Source: an uncultured beta proteobacterium | Lineage (GTDB): Bacteria > Pseudomonadota > Gammaproteobacteria > Burkholderiales > Burkholderiaceae | NCBI GenBank assembly: GCA_903930665.1 | Contig: CAIYZI010000442.1 | Span: forward strand, 1-7,508 | Length of the DNA: 7,508 bases | Direction of reading: 5' to 3' | Shown: positions 5,841 through 7,508 of the stretch, piece by piece | How positions within the stretch are numbered: the first letter of the stretch is position 1 | Layout of the letters: every line of letters begins with the position of its first letter | Notes under the pieces: generated by a model | Seen by the model: the letters and a program-made list of their open reading frames with translations, nothing else | Told to the model about the DNA's origin: nothing | Databases searched by the model: none | Position numbers and translations under genes: made by a program

Positions 5841-5903
5841 AAAGGCTACTGTTGGCAATATTGATAAAAAATTCCTATTGTCAACCCCTAACTGCAACTA
5901 TTG

Positions 5904-5925
5904 AAACCACCTCTAGGTGGTTTTT
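5904..5925 (+). terminator. Strong Rho-independent terminator after the lipoprotein gene
   Basis: AAACCACC (5904-5911) pairs perfectly with GGTGGTTT (5916-5923) around a TCTA loop, and the T-run continues to 5925. It lies 63 bp after the lipoprotein stop. Confidence 0.88.
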
Positions 5926-5970
5926 ATCTAACTGCATAATGTGCGACGCTTTACTTAAGGACGTAATGAA

Positions 5971-6498
5971 ATGAACTGGCTTGAGCATATTTCTGCAGTA
6001 ACTAATTCTTTTAATTTGGCCACCTTCTATTCAATCCATGTCTTTAATGAGAAGGTCAAACTATTTATGTGTGACACGGTTGTCATACTTGGTATTCATG
6101 GCTTTTACATTGCCTTTTTAACCCGGCTATTTCAAAGGTTAGTCGGCGGCGCATTTATCAAGAAAAATACTAAATACCTCTTCCCCATATATCTAGTGGC
6201 TGTATTTTTGGTTCTGTTAACCCATGTAGGGGATATATTCATATTCGCCTGTATCTTAGATTCATTAAAAGCATTTGCTGATCCATTAAGAGCGTTTTAT
6301 TTTGTTGGGGGGATGTACACCACGGTTGGATATGGGGATTACACTCTTCCAACTGAGTGGCAGGCGCTTCCTCTCATTATTTCCTTTTGCGGTTTATTTG
6401 CCTTTTCTATGTCAGGTGCATCTCTTTATACGATGTTGGGTTCCTTTCTTAAATCGCCAGCCGAACAGCCAAAGGGAGGGGCTGCGCTTAAGGAGTGA
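5971..6498 (+). CDS. Potassium-channel-like membrane protein with pore loop (Ion_trans_2 type)
   Basis: This 175-residue protein carries the K+ selectivity filter TTVGYGD at residues 117-123. Membrane spans lie at about 34-55, 70-95 and 132-156. A pore helix (about 104-116, PLRAFYFVGGMY) precedes the filter, so the core is the TM-pore-TM unit preceded by one extra helix. Such proteins form tetramers in the inner membrane that conduct K+. There is no S4-like row of arginines and no C-terminal RCK/TrkA-N domain: after the last helix only about 17 residues remain (SPAEQPKGGAALKE), so gating would need a partner or be constitutive. AAGGA (5957-5961) is 9 bases before ATG 5971; a preceding ATG at 5966 is out of frame and stops at once. 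The gene is flanked upstream by the terminator at 5904-5925 and is probably its own unit. Selectivity and gating are inferred from the filter only. Confidence 0.88.
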   Translation: MNWLEHISAVTNSFNLATFYSIHVFNEKVKLFMCDTVVILGIHGFYIAFLTRLFQRLVGGAFIKKNTKYLFPIYLVAVFLVLLTHVGDIFIFACILDSLKAFADPLRAFYFVGGMYTTVGYGDYTLPTEWQALPLIISFCGLFAFSMSGASLYTMLGSFLKSPAEQPKGGAALKE

Positions 6499-6515
6499 TG
6501 CTCAAGGACGCTCCT

Positions 6516-6544
6516 AAAACCAAATCATCAGTTGCTGGTTTGGT
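6516..6544 (-). terminator. Hairpin with T-run on the minus strand, possible weak terminator
   Basis: ACCAAA (6519-6524) pairs with TTTGGT (6539-6544), with an inner CAG/CTG mini-stem in the loop. On the minus strand the 3' arm runs on into TTT (plus-strand AAA, 6516-6518). It lies 14 bases beyond the stop of the minus-strand ORF ending at 6558. On the plus strand there is no T-run, so it does not end the channel gene convincingly. Confidence 0.3.
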
Positions 6545-6557
6545 GCATATTTGAAAT

Positions 6558-6794
6558 TCAGAATCGTGTTGACAATATGGAGTATCTATTTCGATTTATC
6601 TGGAATTCTTGGCCAATCGATCCGATTTCCGAGCGAAGTTTGATGGCGTTCTTCGGTAGCAATTGGGAATTATTTTCTTCGCTCAGCATAGCTTTCTTTG
6701 CATAATAGGTTTGCACATTTGCTTGGAGAGTAAGCCCACCTAACAATCCAGTAACCTTGGTTCCTTTTTTATTGGCTCGCGATAAAAAACCCAT
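6558..6794 (-). CDS. Possible hypothetical protein, 78 residues
   Basis: This frame reads MGFLSRANKKGTKVTGLL and continues with a soluble, mixed composition (TLQANVQTYYAKKAMLSEEN, ending in NRNRYSILSTRF). First codon positions look modestly purine-rich, as in coding sequence, and a hairpin with a minus-strand T-run follows its stop. Against it: no ribosome-binding site precedes ATG 6794 or the upstream TTG at 6821, no family is recognised, and the opposite strand is nearly as open. It could be a decayed remnant. Treat it as unproven. Confidence 0.28.
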   Translation of the reverse strand: MGFLSRANKKGTKVTGLLGGLTLQANVQTYYAKKAMLSEENNSQLLPKNAIKLRSEIGSIGQEFQINRNRYSILSTRF

Positions 6795-6811
6795 GATTAA
6801 TGGAGGTTTTT

Positions 6812-7027
6812 TTGAGCTCAATCAATTTACTTCTGCTTCTTATATTGATTCTAATCAATTCAAGTAATAGAGTTAGGTATGAGTGTAAGTTTGGAATCGG
6901 TGGTTATGAATTAATTGTTTATCTTATAGCTAATGAAAAATTATTAGCACTGAATTTGGCGGTGCTAGTTGAAGTTAGGGTGATTTTCTTGTATGTATTT
7001 AATGTTCAAAAGTTGAAAGGTAATTAG
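6812..7027 (+). CDS. Possible small membrane protein, 71 residues, TTG start
   Basis: A perfect GGAGG (6802-6806) is 5 bases before TTG 6812, and a terminator-like hairpin begins 8 bases after the TAG at 7025-7027. The predicted peptide starts MSSINLLLLLILILIN, a membrane anchor, and has a second hydrophobic stretch near residues 42-64 ending in FLYVFNVQKLKGN. An in-frame ATG at 6800 lies upstream of the binding site and has none of its own, so TTG is preferred. The composition (Leu/Ile/Val/Asn) is what AT-rich noncoding DNA can also give, and no family is recognised. The framing by a binding site and a hairpin is the main reason to list it. Confidence 0.33.
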   Translation: MSSINLLLLLILILINSSNRVRYECKFGIGGYELIVYLIANEKLLALNLAVLVEVRVIFLYVFNVQKLKGN

Positions 7028-7034
7028 TGCAATG

Positions 7035-7068
7035 AAACCCCTATTAAATATATGCTAATGGTGGTTTT
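7035..7068 (+). terminator. Rho-independent terminator-like hairpin
   Basis: AAACCCCTATTA (7035-7046) pairs with TAATGGTGGTTT (7056-7067), 12 positions with one C-T mismatch and one wobble, around a 9-base loop. TTTT (7065-7068) followed by ATTGATTT gives a plus-strand U-run. It implies that some plus-strand transcript crosses 6812-7027. Confidence 0.6.
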
Positions 7069-7120
7069 ATTGATTTGATAAGAGTAGCGCTTAATTAAAT
7101 ACCTTATTGAATTTCTGGTA

Positions 7121-7148
7121 TTGAATCACTTATTTTGTAATTTATAAA
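7121..7148 (+). promoter_or_regulatory. Possible sigma70 promoter before the right-edge gene
   Basis: TTGAAT (7121-7126) and TATAAA (7143-7148) are 16 bp apart. The -35 is the second copy of an 8-bp direct repeat, TATTGAAT (7105-7112 and 7119-7126, 14-bp period). Transcription would begin near 7155, about 43 bases before the GTG at 7198. Confidence 0.32.
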
Positions 7149-7197
7149 AGCTATAAATAAGGTGTGATAGTCTAACGACATTGCGAAGATAGCTCAC

Positions 7198-7508
7198 GTG
7201 AATATCAAGAACAACCTAACGGAGATATTTCTCTCTTTCAGCTTGTATTGGGTGTTTGTAGGACTCATTTACTTCATCCCACAGCTTAAGTACGGGCCGC
7301 CTAATTATTGCCCATAAAACAGTAAGAAACATCAAAAAGGACACCAAGAAAGAGGATGACGATGATGAACTACTTGAGATACCTGAGAACCAATCAGTAT
7401 TCAATAACGAAGAATTTGAGATAACTTCCATTGACCATAAGAACCTAGTAATCAAAGCGAAAAATGCCCGTGTTGAACTCGAAATACCATTCAATCAGTT
7501 TCAACACA
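7198..7508 (+). pseudogene. Possible frameshifted membrane-anchored protein, truncated by right edge
   Basis: Frame one from GTG 7198 reads VNIKNNLTEIFLSFSLYWVF and continues into GLIYFIPQLKYG, an N-terminal membrane anchor, before stopping at 7315-7317. A second frame, shifted by +1, is open from 7262 to the right edge (82 codons). It reads a lysine- and aspartate-rich linker (NIKKDTKKEDDDDELLEI) and then strand-like, purine-first codons (FEITSIDHKNLVIKAKNARV). That second frame has no ATG, GTG or TTG start of its own, so a single extra base, or two lost ones, between about 7262 and 7317 would join anchor and body into one protein. No family is recognised. Alternatives are two unrelated open stretches or a sequencing error. 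Confidence 0.33.

Noticed and set aside
6498..6554. 18-codon ORF overlapping the channel stop at TGATG, with AAGGAG upstream
   Set aside because: The context would allow coupling, but the peptide is very short and unremarkable. It may be chance, and the AAGGAG is also part of the channel's last codons.
6577..6705. Plus-strand frame MEYLFRFIWNSWPIDPISER of 42 codons that continues open after a double stop (TAATAG) to 6867
   Set aside because: Two adjacent stops, no ribosome-binding site and no recognised family. It is probably the shadow of the minus-strand frame, or noncoding.
7216..7494. Minus-strand open frame with a run of serines
   Set aside because: The serine run is only the antisense of the GAT/GAC-rich acidic linker on the plus strand. 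The frame begins at TTG right after a stop and has no ribosome-binding site.
1..7508. CRISPR arrays, tRNA or rRNA genes, insertion sequences, prophage or integration sites
   Set aside because: No regularly spaced repeats, cloverleaf-like segments, transposase motifs or terminal inverted repeats with target duplications were seen on either strand.

Overview
The window looks like chromosome from a low-GC betaproteobacterium of the Burkholderiaceae, and a Polynucleobacter-type genome would fit. That placement rests on three things: the gene set (a Ptb-type phosphate acyltransferase with an acetate/propionate-family kinase, a phasin, a universal stress protein and two phosphoribosyltransferases), the protein style, and a base composition that looks like the low-to-mid 40s in %GC by eye. 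It is an inference and not a database identification.

Layout. Bases 1-1814 are on the minus strand and carry the acyl-phosphate module: the phosphate acetyl/butyryltransferase, then the N-terminal 259 residues of the acetate kinase, which runs off the left edge. An intergenic region of about 330 bp (1815-2145) separates this from a plus-strand series. It holds a likely sigma70 promoter for the rightward genes, an 18-bp imperfect palindrome near the leftward gene, and two overlapping inverted repeats. Rightward come a secreted Ig-like protein and a four-helix membrane protein (2146-2926), which are probably a pair. Next are a PyrR-like phosphoribosyltransferase and a second phosphoribosyltransferase coupled by a TAATG overlap (2973-4240), then a phasin (4296-4790) and a universal stress protein (4821-5261). 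A terminator with a UACG tetraloop closes this series at 5317-5340. Two single-gene units follow: a small lipoprotein (5433-5840), closed by a strong terminator at 5904-5925, and a potassium-channel-like protein with an intact TVGYGD filter (5971-6498).

The last kilobase (6499-7508) is AT-richer and has no confidently recognised gene. It holds a possible minus-strand hypothetical ORF, a possible small plus-strand membrane ORF with a perfect GGAGG and a following terminator-like hairpin, and a right-edge coding-like segment that appears frameshifted.

How the genes may work together. Acetyl-CoA to acetyl phosphate to acetate (substrate-level ATP), a phasin for polyhydroxyalkanoate granules, a Usp and nucleobase-salvage-like phosphoribosyltransferases form a gene set that, from general knowledge, resembles low-oxygen or dormancy regulons such as the lxa locus of Burkholderia cenocepacia. 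A storage/overflow-metabolism and oxygen-limitation role is therefore a reasonable hypothesis. I found no full FNR/ANR box to support oxygen control directly.
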